A stretch of DNA of 12,573 nt from Nitrospirota bacterium. GTDB taxonomy: Bacteria > Nitrospirota > CAKKRA01 > 9FT-COMBO-42-15. The position numbers and the translations under genes are program-made. Under the pieces are notes generated by a model. The model was not told the origin of the DNA. It did no database searches and saw nothing but the letters and a program-made list of their open reading frames with translations. The stretch spans positions 1 through 12,573 of the forward strand of contig JACPZJ010000135.1 in NCBI GenBank assembly GCA_016195585.1, in the 5' to 3' direction. Position 1 is the stretch's first letter. Each line of letters begins with the position of its first letter. This document shows positions 5,546 to 11,744 of the stretch, piece by piece.

Positions 5546-5598
5546 ATTATACTTTTATTCATGTTAAACTGCAATATTTTTTTGGACAATCTTTGTCC
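5546..5598 (-). promoter_or_regulatory. Promoter of the SurA-like/DoxX pair with upstream dyad
   Basis: On the minus strand a perfect TATAAT (5546-5551) is preceded after 17 bp by TTGCAG (5569-5574, 3 of 6 matches). A perfect dyad GGACAA-TCT-TTGTCC (5584-5598) lies just upstream, centred near -52 from the inferred start, a position suited to an activator. The protein that binds is unknown. Confidence 0.55.
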
Positions 5599-5636
5599 TT
5601 TAAGGGTTTACACATGGCCCGACCATTATAAACCTC

Positions 5637-5665
5637 TTTACAAAAAGGGCGGATTGTTCTATTAT
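5637..5665 (+). promoter_or_regulatory. Sigma70-type promoter of the activase-related gene pair
   Basis: TTTACA (5637-5642) and TATTAT (5660-5665), each 5 of 6 to consensus, are spaced by exactly 17 bp. The start would be near 5672, followed by GAGG and the ATG at 5686. It diverges from the SurA-like promoter across about 100 bp. Confidence 0.6.
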
Positions 5666-5685
5666 TTAACTAAAATGAGGTTATT

Positions 5686-6741
5686 ATGACTCTCAAGATC
5701 GGCATTCCAAGGGCATTATACTACCATAAGTTTTATCCAATATGGCACACCTTTTTTACAGAGCTGGGCGCAGAGGTTGTACTTTCACAGCTTAGCGATA
5801 AGAATATATTGAAACAGGGCTCAGATGCTACAGTGGATGAGTTCTGCCTTCCTATAAAGGTCTTTTTTGGGCATGTCAACACCCTTTTAAAAAGGTGCGA
5901 CCTTCTCTTTATCCCAAGGCTCATAAGCACAGAAGATGAGACCTATTACTGCCCGAAATTCTTTGGCCTTCCTGATATGGTAAGGGTGGCATTTAACGAC
6001 GCAGCGCCGATACTTGAGCCGACCTTTAATGTAAAGGGAGAGGGCATCACTGTGGAGGAGACATTTGTTGATCTGGGCAGGTCTATTTTAAAAGGCAAAA
6101 GAGAGTCCATTGCCGCATATAAAAAGGCTGTTGAGAAGCAGTCAGGATTCCAGTCCATGGTTAATGACGGGATGATCCCTACGGAGGCGTATAAGATTTT
6201 ATTTCACCCGTCTGCTTCCAATAAACTTCCCCCCTCACCCCCCTTTAATTCCCCCCTTGGTAAGGGGGGATACAGTGGGGTTAAAGGGGGAGGGAAGGGT
6301 GGGGGGATGAAGATCGCCCTTATCGGCCACCCATACAATATCTATGATTCCTTTGTCTCAATGAATATCATCAAAAAATTAATGGAACGGAATATAAGGC
6401 TTATGACAAAAGAGATGTTCAGCGATGATATTATAAAAGAGGAGATGAAGAAACTGAGAAGACCTGTTTACTGGGCATCAGGCAGGGAGATTGTTGGCGC
6501 TGCAAACCACCTCCTCTACTCGACAGAGGTGGACGGGATAATCTTTATCGGCGCCTTTCAGTGCGGGCCTGATTCGCTCTTAAAGACCCTGATTGAGAAG
6601 GAGGCGCAGAGAAACAGCAGGACGCCGCTCCTGACGCTCAGCTTTGATGAGCATTCAGGCGAGGCAGGATTGATAACAAGGCTTGAGGCCTTTCTGGACA
6701 TGCTTGCTATCAGAAAAAGGAGAGGGATAGCGGCTTCGTAG
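5686..6741 (+). CDS. Acyl-CoA dehydratase activase-related protein (DUF2229/COG3580-like)
   Basis: A 351-residue protein of the group related to the activator and component proteins of 2-hydroxyacyl-CoA dehydratases and benzoyl-CoA reductases. It starts with the family pattern KIGIPRALYYHKFYPIWHTFFTELGAEV (4-31 region) and has FCLPIK (C54), YYCPKFFGLP (C89) and FQCGPDSLL (C293), cysteines that probably bind an Fe-S cluster, then FDEHSGEAGLITRLEAFLDM near the end. No Walker or ASKHA ATPase domain is present, so it is not an activase by itself. The role of free-standing members is unknown. Residues 181-207 (Leu-Pro-Pro... to Gly-Gly-Gly) are encoded by a palindromic repeat inserted in frame. 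The start has a GAGG site and a good promoter. The gene is followed after 11 bp by its COG3581-like partner. Confidence 0.8.
   Translation: MTLKIGIPRALYYHKFYPIWHTFFTELGAEVVLSQLSDKNILKQGSDATVDEFCLPIKVFFGHVNTLLKRCDLLFIPRLISTEDETYYCPKFFGLPDMVRVAFNDAAPILEPTFNVKGEGITVEETFVDLGRSILKGKRESIAAYKKAVEKQSGFQSMVNDGMIPTEAYKILFHPSASNKLPPSPPFNSPLGKGGYSGVKGGGKGGGMKIALIGHPYNIYDSFVSMNIIKKLMERNIRLMTKEMFSDDIIKEEMKKLRRPVYWASGREIVGAANHLLYSTEVDGIIFIGAFQCGPDSLLKTLIEKEAQRNSRTPLLTLSFDEHSGEAGLITRLEAFLDMLAIRKRRGIAAS
6226..6306 (+). repeat. In-frame palindromic G/C-tract repeat element within the COG3580-like gene
   Basis: 81 bp with nested dyads: an inner stem CCCCCCTT (6251-6258) / AAGGGGGG (6262-6269) with a 3-nt loop and an outer stem CCCCCTTTAA (6239-6248) / TTAAAGGGGG (6281-6290). 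Its translation (NSPLGKGGYSGVKGG core) is the kind of peptide seen when dispersed bacterial palindromic elements land in coding sequence. Being 27 codons long it keeps the frame. It sits between two conserved blocks, next to MKIALIGHPYNIYDS, probably a surface linker. Confidence 0.8.
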
Positions 6742-6752
6742 CCAAGAAATTT

Positions 6753-7733
6753 ATGAAGGTCGTAATACCGCACATGGGACATCTTGATATTGCATGCAGG
6801 GGCGCCCTCAGAAATGTGGGGATAGATGTAGTATCGCCGCCGAGGGCAAGCAATGTTTCCTTAAAGCTCGGCGCAAAATATTCGCCTGAGCTTGCCTGCC
6901 TTCCATTCAAGATTAATCTCGGAAATTTTATTGATGCCATAAATGGCGGGGCAAAGACAATAATGACCGCAGGCGGGTGCGGGCCATGCAGATTTGGATA
7001 TTACAGCATACTGCAGGAGCGCATCCTGCAGGATATGGGATACAGCTTTGAGATGATAAGGGCCGATGAACCTGACAAGCTTGCTAATCTCGCAAAGACA
7101 CTAAAGGAGGCAAGCGGTATAAACTCCAAGTTTGCTGCGTATAAGACAGTCTATTTTATCTGGAGAAGGGCGCACTTTTTGGATAAGATAATTAAGTGGA
7201 GCGATTTTATAAGGCCGCGCACAACAGAGAAAGGCAGGCTTACGAGGCTCTGTGATGAGGCATTTAAAATGGTGGATGCCGCATCAAGCCTTAAAGAGCT
7301 AAGGGCGGCTGCAAAAAAGATAAAGAAATCTTTAAAGGATATCAGGATTGACAAAAATAAAAAGCCAATACGCATAGGGATTGTAGGCGAGATGTTTATG
7401 GTCATTGAGCCCTTTGCAAATATGGGTATAGAGCGAAAGCTCGGCGACCTCGGCGCAGAGGTGGAGAGGGGGGTCTGGCTTTCACGATGGATGAATGACA
7501 GGTTCCATTTTAACCCCTTTCAGAGGAATCATATGAAGGTGGCAAAGAGGATTGCGAGGCCGTATTTAAAATACCATGCAGGCGGTGAGAGCATAGTAAC
7601 AATCGGCAAGACCATCAAGTTTGCAAAGAGGGGCTTTGACGGCGTTGTCCATATAAAGCCATTTTCCTGCATGCCAGAGCTTGTTGCCCAGATGATATTA
7701 ACAAAGCCATTGATGAGCACTCTGCCGAGGTAG
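6753..7733 (+). CDS. CoA-activase-related Fe-S protein (COG3581-like), C-terminal end lost by deletion/frameshift
   Basis: A 326-residue partner of the preceding protein. It begins KVVIPHMGHLDIACRGALRN and holds the cysteines expected for an Fe-S site: C15, C49 (ELACLPFK), C76 and C79 (GGCGPCRFG) and C306 (FSCMPEL). IRIGIVGEMF starts the second domain. It is judged homologous to the C-terminal part of the upstream protein. The intact relation breaks at MILTK (about codon 318): the frame goes on for only PLMSTLPR and stops at 7731-7733. The missing end, IDEHSAEVGIDTRLEAF, is still present one frame over. About 13 codons appear deleted, not a multiple of three bases. The ATG at 6753 has no clear Shine-Dalgarno and is probably coupled to the gene 11 bp upstream. 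It may be dead, partly active, or an assembly error. Confidence 0.75.
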   Translation: MKVVIPHMGHLDIACRGALRNVGIDVVSPPRASNVSLKLGAKYSPELACLPFKINLGNFIDAINGGAKTIMTAGGCGPCRFGYYSILQERILQDMGYSFEMIRADEPDKLANLAKTLKEASGINSKFAAYKTVYFIWRRAHFLDKIIKWSDFIRPRTTEKGRLTRLCDEAFKMVDAASSLKELRAAAKKIKKSLKDIRIDKNKKPIRIGIVGEMFMVIEPFANMGIERKLGDLGAEVERGVWLSRWMNDRFHFNPFQRNHMKVAKRIARPYLKYHAGGESIVTIGKTIKFAKRGFDGVVHIKPFSCMPELVAQMILTKPLMSTLPR

Positions 7734-7804
7734 GCATTGATACAAGGCTTGAGGCATTTATGGATATGCTGGTAAAAAGGAGACAACAGCAGGTAACAGT
7801 TTAG
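7706..7804 (+). pseudogene. Frame-shifted C-terminal remnant of the COG3581-like gene
   Basis: In the frame offset from the CDS above, the codons from 7706 read A-IDEHSAEVGIDTRLEAFMDMLVKRRQQQVTV and stop at TAG 7802-7804. This mirrors FDEHSGEAGLITRLEAFLDMLAIRKRR of the neighbouring COG3580-like protein. The last three codons and the stop come from the repeat island that starts at 7793. Confidence 0.75.
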
Positions 7805-8034
7805 CCATTCTAAAGAATGACTAAACTTCAATGCAAAATGAAAATTTGAAAATGCAAATTGCAAATTTGTAAGTATGTCATTCCTGCATGTATCTGGCAG
7901 GAATCCATGTCCATGCTGGATTCCCGCTCAAAAACATTGCGGGAATGACCTTATTTTAACTTTTCATTTTTCACTTTGCACTTTGCAATTTTCAATGATG
8001 TTTAGCGGTTCTTTTAGAAACGCTAAACAGTTAC
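7793..8034. mobile_element. MITE-like composite island with imperfect terminal inverted repeats
   Basis: A 242-bp non-coding block between the activase-related pair and the amidase. Its ends, 7793-7826 and 8000-8034, are imperfect inverted repeats of each other: both read GTAAC[A/T]GTTTAGC ... TTCTAAA ... CTAAAC from the outside inwards. Each end is also a hairpin by itself (GTTTAG/CTAAAC). Inside are AT-rich stretches with TGCAAA-type repeats (7827-7869 and 7951-7994) and a GTCATTCC palindrome (7877-7949). No transposase gene is present. ACAACAG occurs at 7783-7789 and 8036-8042, a possible but off-register target duplication. Confidence 0.6.
7877..7949. repeat. Double-hairpin palindromic repeat (GTCATTCC/GGAATGAC type)
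   Basis: The outer arms GTCATTCCTGC (7877-7887) and GCGGGAATGAC (7939-7949) match at 10 of 11 positions. Two internal hairpins lie between them: ATTCCTGC/GCAGGAAT (7880-7887, 7897-7904) and ATTCCCGC/GCGGGAAT (7920-7927, 7939-7946). The ATTCCC-GGGAAT core is like the dRS3-type repeats known from Neisseria and similar dispersed repeats of other bacteria; identity of this copy is by resemblance only. Confidence 0.75.
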
Positions 8035-8065
8035 AACAACAGAGGGGCTGTTAAGGACGGGTAAG

Positions 8066-8872
8066 ATGAATTTGAGAATTATATATATTCCCGCTGTCTT
8101 CATAGCGCTCCTTCTTCTTACCGCACCTACATTCTCTCTGGATAAAGGCAATAATGATATCAGCATAATTGTCCTTGACCCTGGTCATGGCGGATTTGAT
8201 ACAGGCGCAAAGGGGCCGACAGGGCTTGAGGAAAAGGATGTTGCCCTTAAGATTGCTGTAAGGCTGAAAGGGCTTTTGGAAAAGAGGCTGAATGCGACAG
8301 TCCTGTTAACAAGGGACGGCGATTATTTTGTCCCGCTTGAGGAGAGGACATCCTTTGCAAACAGAAACAATGCGGATCTTTTTATAAGCATCCATGCAAA
8401 TGCAGCGAGGAAGAATGCTGCGGACGGATTTGAGACCTATTTCCTCGGCCTTGAGGCGACTGATGATGATGCCAGGGCAGTTGCAATGTATGAAAACAGC
8501 GTCAGGAATATAGGCAGGGGCGATGTAAAGGAGGGCGATGATCTGAGCATCATCCTCGGTGATATGCTTAATACGGCAGTATTGAATGAAAGCAGCATCC
8601 TTGCAGAGGCCATTCAGAATGGCTTTGAAAGGGCGGTGAAGATTGAAAACAGGGGCGTAAAGCAGGCGCCGTTTATTGTGCTTATGAATGCCATGATGCC
8701 TGCCGTGCTTACAGAGATAGCCTTTATATCAAATCCTGCACAGGAAAAGAGGCTCAAAGACAAGGCATTTCTTGATAAGATGGCAGAGGCTATTTTTAAC
8801 AGCATCAAGGCGTATAAAAGGTCTTATGAGACAAGGACTGCGCCTGTTGCATCCCGCGAGGGTGGAAAATAA
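8066..8872 (+). CDS. N-acetylmuramoyl-L-alanine amidase (Amidase_3, AmiC-like), exported
   Basis: Zinc-dependent cleavage of the bond between MurNAc and the stem-peptide L-Ala, used in septum splitting and cell-wall turnover. At 268 residues it has an N-terminal signal peptide (hydrophobic stretch about 5-19, then APTFS) and then the catalytic domain: VLDPGHGGFDTGAKG with Zn ligand H41, GLEEKDV with E56, LLTRDGDYFVPLEERTSFANRNNADLFISIHANA with H110, and LTEIAFISNPAQEKRL with the catalytic E217. All key residues are present. It has no AMIN or LysM targeting domain, so localisation must come from elsewhere. AAGGA lies 8 nt before the ATG. The gene starts 31 bp after the repeat island and heads the run amidase-rph-rdgB. 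Confidence 0.92.
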   Translation: MNLRIIYIPAVFIALLLLTAPTFSLDKGNNDISIIVLDPGHGGFDTGAKGPTGLEEKDVALKIAVRLKGLLEKRLNATVLLTRDGDYFVPLEERTSFANRNNADLFISIHANAARKNAADGFETYFLGLEATDDDARAVAMYENSVRNIGRGDVKEGDDLSIILGDMLNTAVLNESSILAEAIQNGFERAVKIENRGVKQAPFIVLMNAMMPAVLTEIAFISNPAQEKRLKDKAFLDKMAEAIFNSIKAYKRSYETRTAPVASREGGK

Positions 8873-8899
8873 TGATACAGGAAGGGTGAAATAAGCAAT

Positions 8900-9637
8900 A
8901 TGAAGAAAAAAGAGATACGCGCTGATGGAAGACGGTGGAATGAGCTGAGGCCGATTAAGATCACGAGGAATTTTATCAAACATGCAGAGGGTTCGGTATT
9001 GATAGAGATGGGTGAGACAAAGGTCTTATGCACAGCAACCATAGAAAATAAGGTGCCGCCGTTTCTGTCAGGAACAAAAAAGGGCTGGGTAACGGCTGAA
9101 TATGCCATGATCCCGCGCTCTTCACAGCAGAGGATACCGAGGGAATCCTCCAGAGGGAAGGTAGGCGGAAGGACTCATGAGATACAGAGGCTGATTGGCA
9201 GGGCGCTTCGCTCTGTGGTTGATCTGCCTGCCCTCGGTGAGCGTACGGTATGGATAGACTGTGATGTAATTCAGGCTGATGGCGGGACCCGGACAGCATC
9301 TATCACTGGCTCATTCATTGCCCTTGTAGATGCCCTGAGGCATATTTTGAAGAGTAATATGATAGATAGGCTTCCTGTAAAGGACTACCTTGCTGCTGTT
9401 AGTGTGGGCAAGGTTTACGGGACTGAGGCATTGGACATTTCTTATATTGAAGACTCTGCTGCAGAGGTGGACATGAATATTGTGATGACAGGCGGCGGAG
9501 GTTTTGTGGAGGTGCAGGGCACTGCAGAGGGCGCTGTCTTTACGACGGAAGAGATGGACAGGTTCATCACACTTGCAAAGAAGGGGATAAAGGAGATTAT
9601 ACAGATAGAACAGAGGCTCCTCGGCAGACTGGCGTAA
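8900..9637 (+). CDS. rph: Ribonuclease PH
   Basis: Phosphorolytic 3'-5' exoribonuclease that trims tRNA 3' ends, releasing nucleoside diphosphates. At 245 residues it has full family length. Visible blocks: IRADGRRWNELRPIKI (6-21), ETKVLCTATIE, KGWVTAEYAMIPRSS, the RGKVGGRTHEIQRLIGRALR core, DCDVIQADGGTRTASITGSF with the phosphate-binding Arg, and the C-terminal EVQGTAEGAVFT. No key residue is missing. The only ribosome-binding site is a loose GGAAGGG 13 nt upstream of the ATG. The stop TAA overlaps the start of rdgB (TAATG), an arrangement common in bacteria, where rph and rdgB often form a pair. Cytoplasmic. Confidence 0.96.
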   Translation: MKKKEIRADGRRWNELRPIKITRNFIKHAEGSVLIEMGETKVLCTATIENKVPPFLSGTKKGWVTAEYAMIPRSSQQRIPRESSRGKVGGRTHEIQRLIGRALRSVVDLPALGERTVWIDCDVIQADGGTRTASITGSFIALVDALRHILKSNMIDRLPVKDYLAAVSVGKVYGTEALDISYIEDSAAEVDMNIVMTGGGGFVEVQGTAEGAVFTTEEMDRFITLAKKGIKEIIQIEQRLLGRLA

Positions 9638-10242
9638 TGGAAATAGTTCTGGCAACAGGAAACCAAAACAAGGTAAAAGAGATAAAGGCGGTTCTAAAAG
9701 GCCTTGATTTAAAAATACTCACACTGAAGGATTTTCCCAATATACCTGAAATAATTGAAGATGGAAAGACCTTTAATGAGAATGCTGTAAAAAAGGCAAA
9801 GGGAATAGCAGGTTTTACAGGCAGGATCGCCCTTGCAGATGACTCAGGCCTTGAGGTTTTGGCATTGAATAATGCCCCGGGTGTTTATTCTGCAAGGTTT
9901 GCAGGCGAGAAGGCAAGCGATTCTGCGAATAATAAAAAGCTTTTAATCCTTTTAAATGGTCTGCCTTTTGAAAGGCGAAAGGCGAGATTTGTATGTGTTA
10001 TTGCAATCGCAGGGCCAAATGGCAGGGTTTATACAACTGAGGGTGAGCTAAAAGGGCTGATTACCTTAAGGCCAGCAGGCAGGGGCGGCTTTGGCTATGA
10101 CCCGCTCTTTTTCCTTCCACAGTATAAAAAGACTGTGGCGCAGCTTACGGCTGAGGAAAAGAACATGATAAGCCACAGGGCAAAGGCATTAAAAAAGTCA
10201 AAGAGGATACTGAGGGATATTGCGGCCTTAAAAAACACTTGA
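9637..10242 (+). CDS. rdgB: XTP/dITP diphosphatase (RdgB/HAM1 family, non-canonical purine NTP pyrophosphatase)
   Basis: Removes xanthosine and inosine triphosphates from the pool by hydrolysis to the monophosphate, preventing their entry into DNA and RNA. The 201-residue protein shows all hallmarks: LATGNQNKVKEI (5-16), ALADDSGLEV with the D68-D69 metal/catalytic pair, GVYSARFAG, GRGGFGYDPLF (G151-D155 region) and SHRAKAL near the end. Length is standard. It is translationally coupled to rph by a one-base overlap. Its TGA stop lies inside the TTGACA of the promoter for the cytochrome gene. It is one of two nucleotide-sanitising enzymes in the window, with mazG. Confidence 0.96.
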   Translation: MEIVLATGNQNKVKEIKAVLKGLDLKILTLKDFPNIPEIIEDGKTFNENAVKKAKGIAGFTGRIALADDSGLEVLALNNAPGVYSARFAGEKASDSANNKKLLILLNGLPFERRKARFVCVIAIAGPNGRVYTTEGELKGLITLRPAGRGGFGYDPLFFLPQYKKTVAQLTAEEKNMISHRAKALKKSKRILRDIAALKNT

Positions 10243-10268
10243 CATGGTTAATAAGGTTAAGCTATATT
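10239..10268 (+). promoter_or_regulatory. Sigma70-type promoter of the cytochrome c gene
   Basis: A perfect TTGACA (10239-10244), overlapping the rdgB stop codon, and TATATT (10263-10268) are separated by 18 bp. The inferred start near 10275 gives a leader of about 130 nt before the cytochrome ATG at 10404. Confidence 0.7.
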
Positions 10269-10316
10269 CTGTGGGTAAAATTCATGCAAGCTGTGTATGA
10301 AAGGGGGTGAAGGCAG

Positions 10317-10332
10317 AGGAGATATATCTCCT
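10317..10332 (+). promoter_or_regulatory. Perfect 16-bp palindrome in the cytochrome c leader
   Basis: AGGAGATATATCTCCT is an exact palindrome placed about 40 nt into the inferred transcript and 71 bp before the start codon. It could be an operator or an RNA element hiding an AGGAG ribosome-site-like sequence. No protein is known to bind it here. Confidence 0.4.
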
Positions 10333-10403
10333 ATTCAAAGCAGAATAAAAATCAGTCAAATTAACCAAATTTAGTCTTAAAAAAAACAAAGGAGGAAATT
10401 AGG

Positions 10404-10754
10404 ATGTTTAAGAAAAGCTTAGTAGCTTTATTGGTAGCAGCTATAGCAGTAGTATTTACAATGAGCGCATTTGCAGCAAAAGGGGATGCAGCAAAGGGTA
10501 AGACAATATTTGCCACAAACTGCGCAATGTGCCATGGCGATGCAGGCAAGGGTGATGGCGCTGCAGGCGCAGCATTAGTGCCAAAGCCAAGAAACTTCAC
10601 AGATAAGGCCCTCATGTCAAAAAAGACAGATGATGACCTCTTTAAGGTTGTAACAAAGGGCAGTCCAAATACAGGTATGGCGCCTTATGAGAAGATGCTC
10701 TCTGAGGATGACCGCTGGAATGCAATTGCATTTATAAGAACCCTTGCAAAATAG
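10404..10754 (+). CDS. Periplasmic monoheme class I cytochrome c
   Basis: A 116-residue electron carrier. Residues 1-24 are a clear Sec signal peptide with a likely cleavage after SAFA (before AKG), leaving a mature domain of about 92 residues. The heme site is CAMCH (C40, C43, H44) and the distal ligand is probably M92 in TGMAPY. The helix WNAIAFIRTLAK closes the cytochrome c fold. Such small cytochromes shuttle electrons in the periplasm between respiratory complexes or to terminal reductases; the partner cannot be read from the sequence. It has an excellent AAAGGAGG site, its own promoter at 10239-10268 and a terminator downstream, so it is probably made as a single-gene, highly expressed unit. 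The following Crp/Fnr gene and c-heme sensor fit a redox-regulated neighbourhood. Confidence 0.92.
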   Translation: MFKKSLVALLVAAIAVVFTMSAFAAKGDAAKGKTIFATNCAMCHGDAGKGDGAAGAALVPKPRNFTDKALMSKKTDDDLFKVVTKGSPNTGMAPYEKMLSEDDRWNAIAFIRTLAK

Positions 10755-10776
10755 ATTGAAAAAAAAGTAGACATAA

Positions 10777-10850
10777 AAGGCCCTGCTTCCCTTACCAGCC
10801 TTTTCTCCGCAATGACGGGGGAAGCGGGAGGGGGCGGGGCTTTTTTATTT
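10777..10850 (+). terminator. G/C-rich hairpin with T-rich tail after the cytochrome c gene
   Basis: GCTTCCC (10785-10791) pairs with GGGAAGC (10818-10824 region), and the outer GGCCC can pair within the following G-tract ending GGGGC at 10840. The run TTTTTTATTT follows at 10841. It lies before the Crp/Fnr start at 10868 and closes the cytochrome unit, though the loop is large. Confidence 0.6.
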
Positions 10851-10867
10851 TATTAAAGGACAGGGCA

Positions 10868-11554
10868 ATGGAGATCAGGGAGATTATAAGGAGTTTGCCG
10901 CTTTTTTCATCCCTTACCGATGAGGATATTGCTAAGACCCTTGAATCCCTGAAGGAAGAGGTCTACGACAAGGGCGAATATATCTTTATGGAGGGTGACC
11001 CCTCTGAATGGCTGTGCATTGTAAAGAGCGGAGAGGTCCGCATAATAAAACACTCCTCAACAGGCAAGGATATTATCCTTGATCTCTTTTCTCCCCATGA
11101 GATATTCGGCGGCGTTGCAGTCTTTGACAAAAAGCCCTATCCTGCCACGGCGCAGGCAATGGAACCACACACAATTGTCCTTAAGATTCCGCGCAACTGG
11201 CTTGTTTCCTTAACTGGTAAATATCCCTCCATTGCATCAGAGGCAGTAAAGTATCTCGGAAGTAAATTAAGGGATGCCCATGTTATGATGAAAAGCCTTG
11301 CAGTTGAAAGGGTAGAGAATCGTATAGCCTCTGTGCTGATGAAGCTTGCAGAAAAGGTTGGTGAAAAAGACAAAAACGGGACAAGGCTGAATATGCACCT
11401 TACAAGGCAGGATATTGCAGAGATGGCCGGAACCACTGTAGAGACTGCAATAAGGGTCATGAGCAGATTCAATAAAGAGGGTATTGTAAAATCTATTGAA
11501 GGAAGGATAGTTATAACCGACCCCAAAAGACTCGCCGAGATATCAGGCCTATAA
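10868..11554 (+). CDS. Crp/Fnr family transcriptional regulator without FNR cysteines
   Basis: A 228-residue DNA-binding regulator. Residues about 1-130 are a cyclic-nucleotide-type sensor barrel (LPLFSSLTDEDI, GEYIFMEGDPSEWLCIVKSGEVRIIK, FGGVAVFDKKPYPATAQAM), followed by the dimer helix and a winged HTH: LTRQDIAEMAGTTVETAIRVMSRFNKEG (178-205). The recognition helix keeps E192 and R196, the pair that in FNR and CRP reads the GA of the half-site; FNR's Ser between them is Ile195 here. There is no N-terminal cysteine cluster; C50 is the only cysteine, so it is not an Fe-S oxygen sensor. The ligand (heme, NO, cyclic nucleotide or other) is unknown. AAGGA lies 8 nt before the ATG. Its neighbours are a cytochrome c and a c-heme sensor. 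The dyad at 1612-1625 is a candidate target. Confidence 0.9.
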   Translation: MEIREIIRSLPLFSSLTDEDIAKTLESLKEEVYDKGEYIFMEGDPSEWLCIVKSGEVRIIKHSSTGKDIILDLFSPHEIFGGVAVFDKKPYPATAQAMEPHTIVLKIPRNWLVSLTGKYPSIASEAVKYLGSKLRDAHVMMKSLAVERVENRIASVLMKLAEKVGEKDKNGTRLNMHLTRQDIAEMAGTTVETAIRVMSRFNKEGIVKSIEGRIVITDPKRLAEISGL

Positions 11555-11567
11555 AAAACCTATCTGA

Positions 11568-11597
11568 TTGAGCTTAACTATATCTTTGTGCTATAAT
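11568..11597 (+). promoter_or_regulatory. Promoter of the c-heme sensor gene
   Basis: TTGAGC (11568-11573, 4 of 6) and a perfect TATAAT (11592-11597) are separated by 18 bp. The inferred start near 11604 gives a leader of about 140 nt containing the interleaved repeat at 11610-11670. Confidence 0.55.
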
Positions 11598-11609
11598 TTG
11601 CAATTAAAG

Positions 11610-11670
11610 AAGGATTCAAAGGTTAGAGGGTTCCAGTGTTTTCACTTGACCACTTGAATCCTTGAACCCT
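11610..11670 (+). repeat. Interleaved inverted repeats in the sensor-gene leader
   Basis: AAGGATTCAA (11610-11619) pairs with TTGAATCCTT (11654-11663), and AGGGTTC (11627-11633) pairs with GAACCCT (11664-11670). The second 5' arm lies inside the first stem and its 3' arm lies outside, an arrangement that permits a pseudoknot or two exclusive hairpins. It also resembles dispersed repeats built on AAGGATTCAAGGGTTC units. The remaining gap up to 11745 shows nothing further. Confidence 0.6.
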
Positions 11671-11744
11671 ATTAAGGGCAAGGAAACAGACATATCATAC
11701 TGTAAAGGGTGTTAAGAAAATAATAGCCTCTAAAAAGGGAGCCT

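Noticed and set aside
7783..8042. ACAACAG flanks as a definite target-site duplication
   Set aside because: The copies lie 3 bp and 1 bp away from the two ends, in CAA-rich DNA where such a match can arise by chance. Kept only as a candidate.
10297..10374. 25-codon open frame starting ATG 10297 in the cytochrome c leader
   Set aside because: It has no ribosome site, low-complexity content and spans the palindrome at 10317-10332; a leader peptide cannot be supported.
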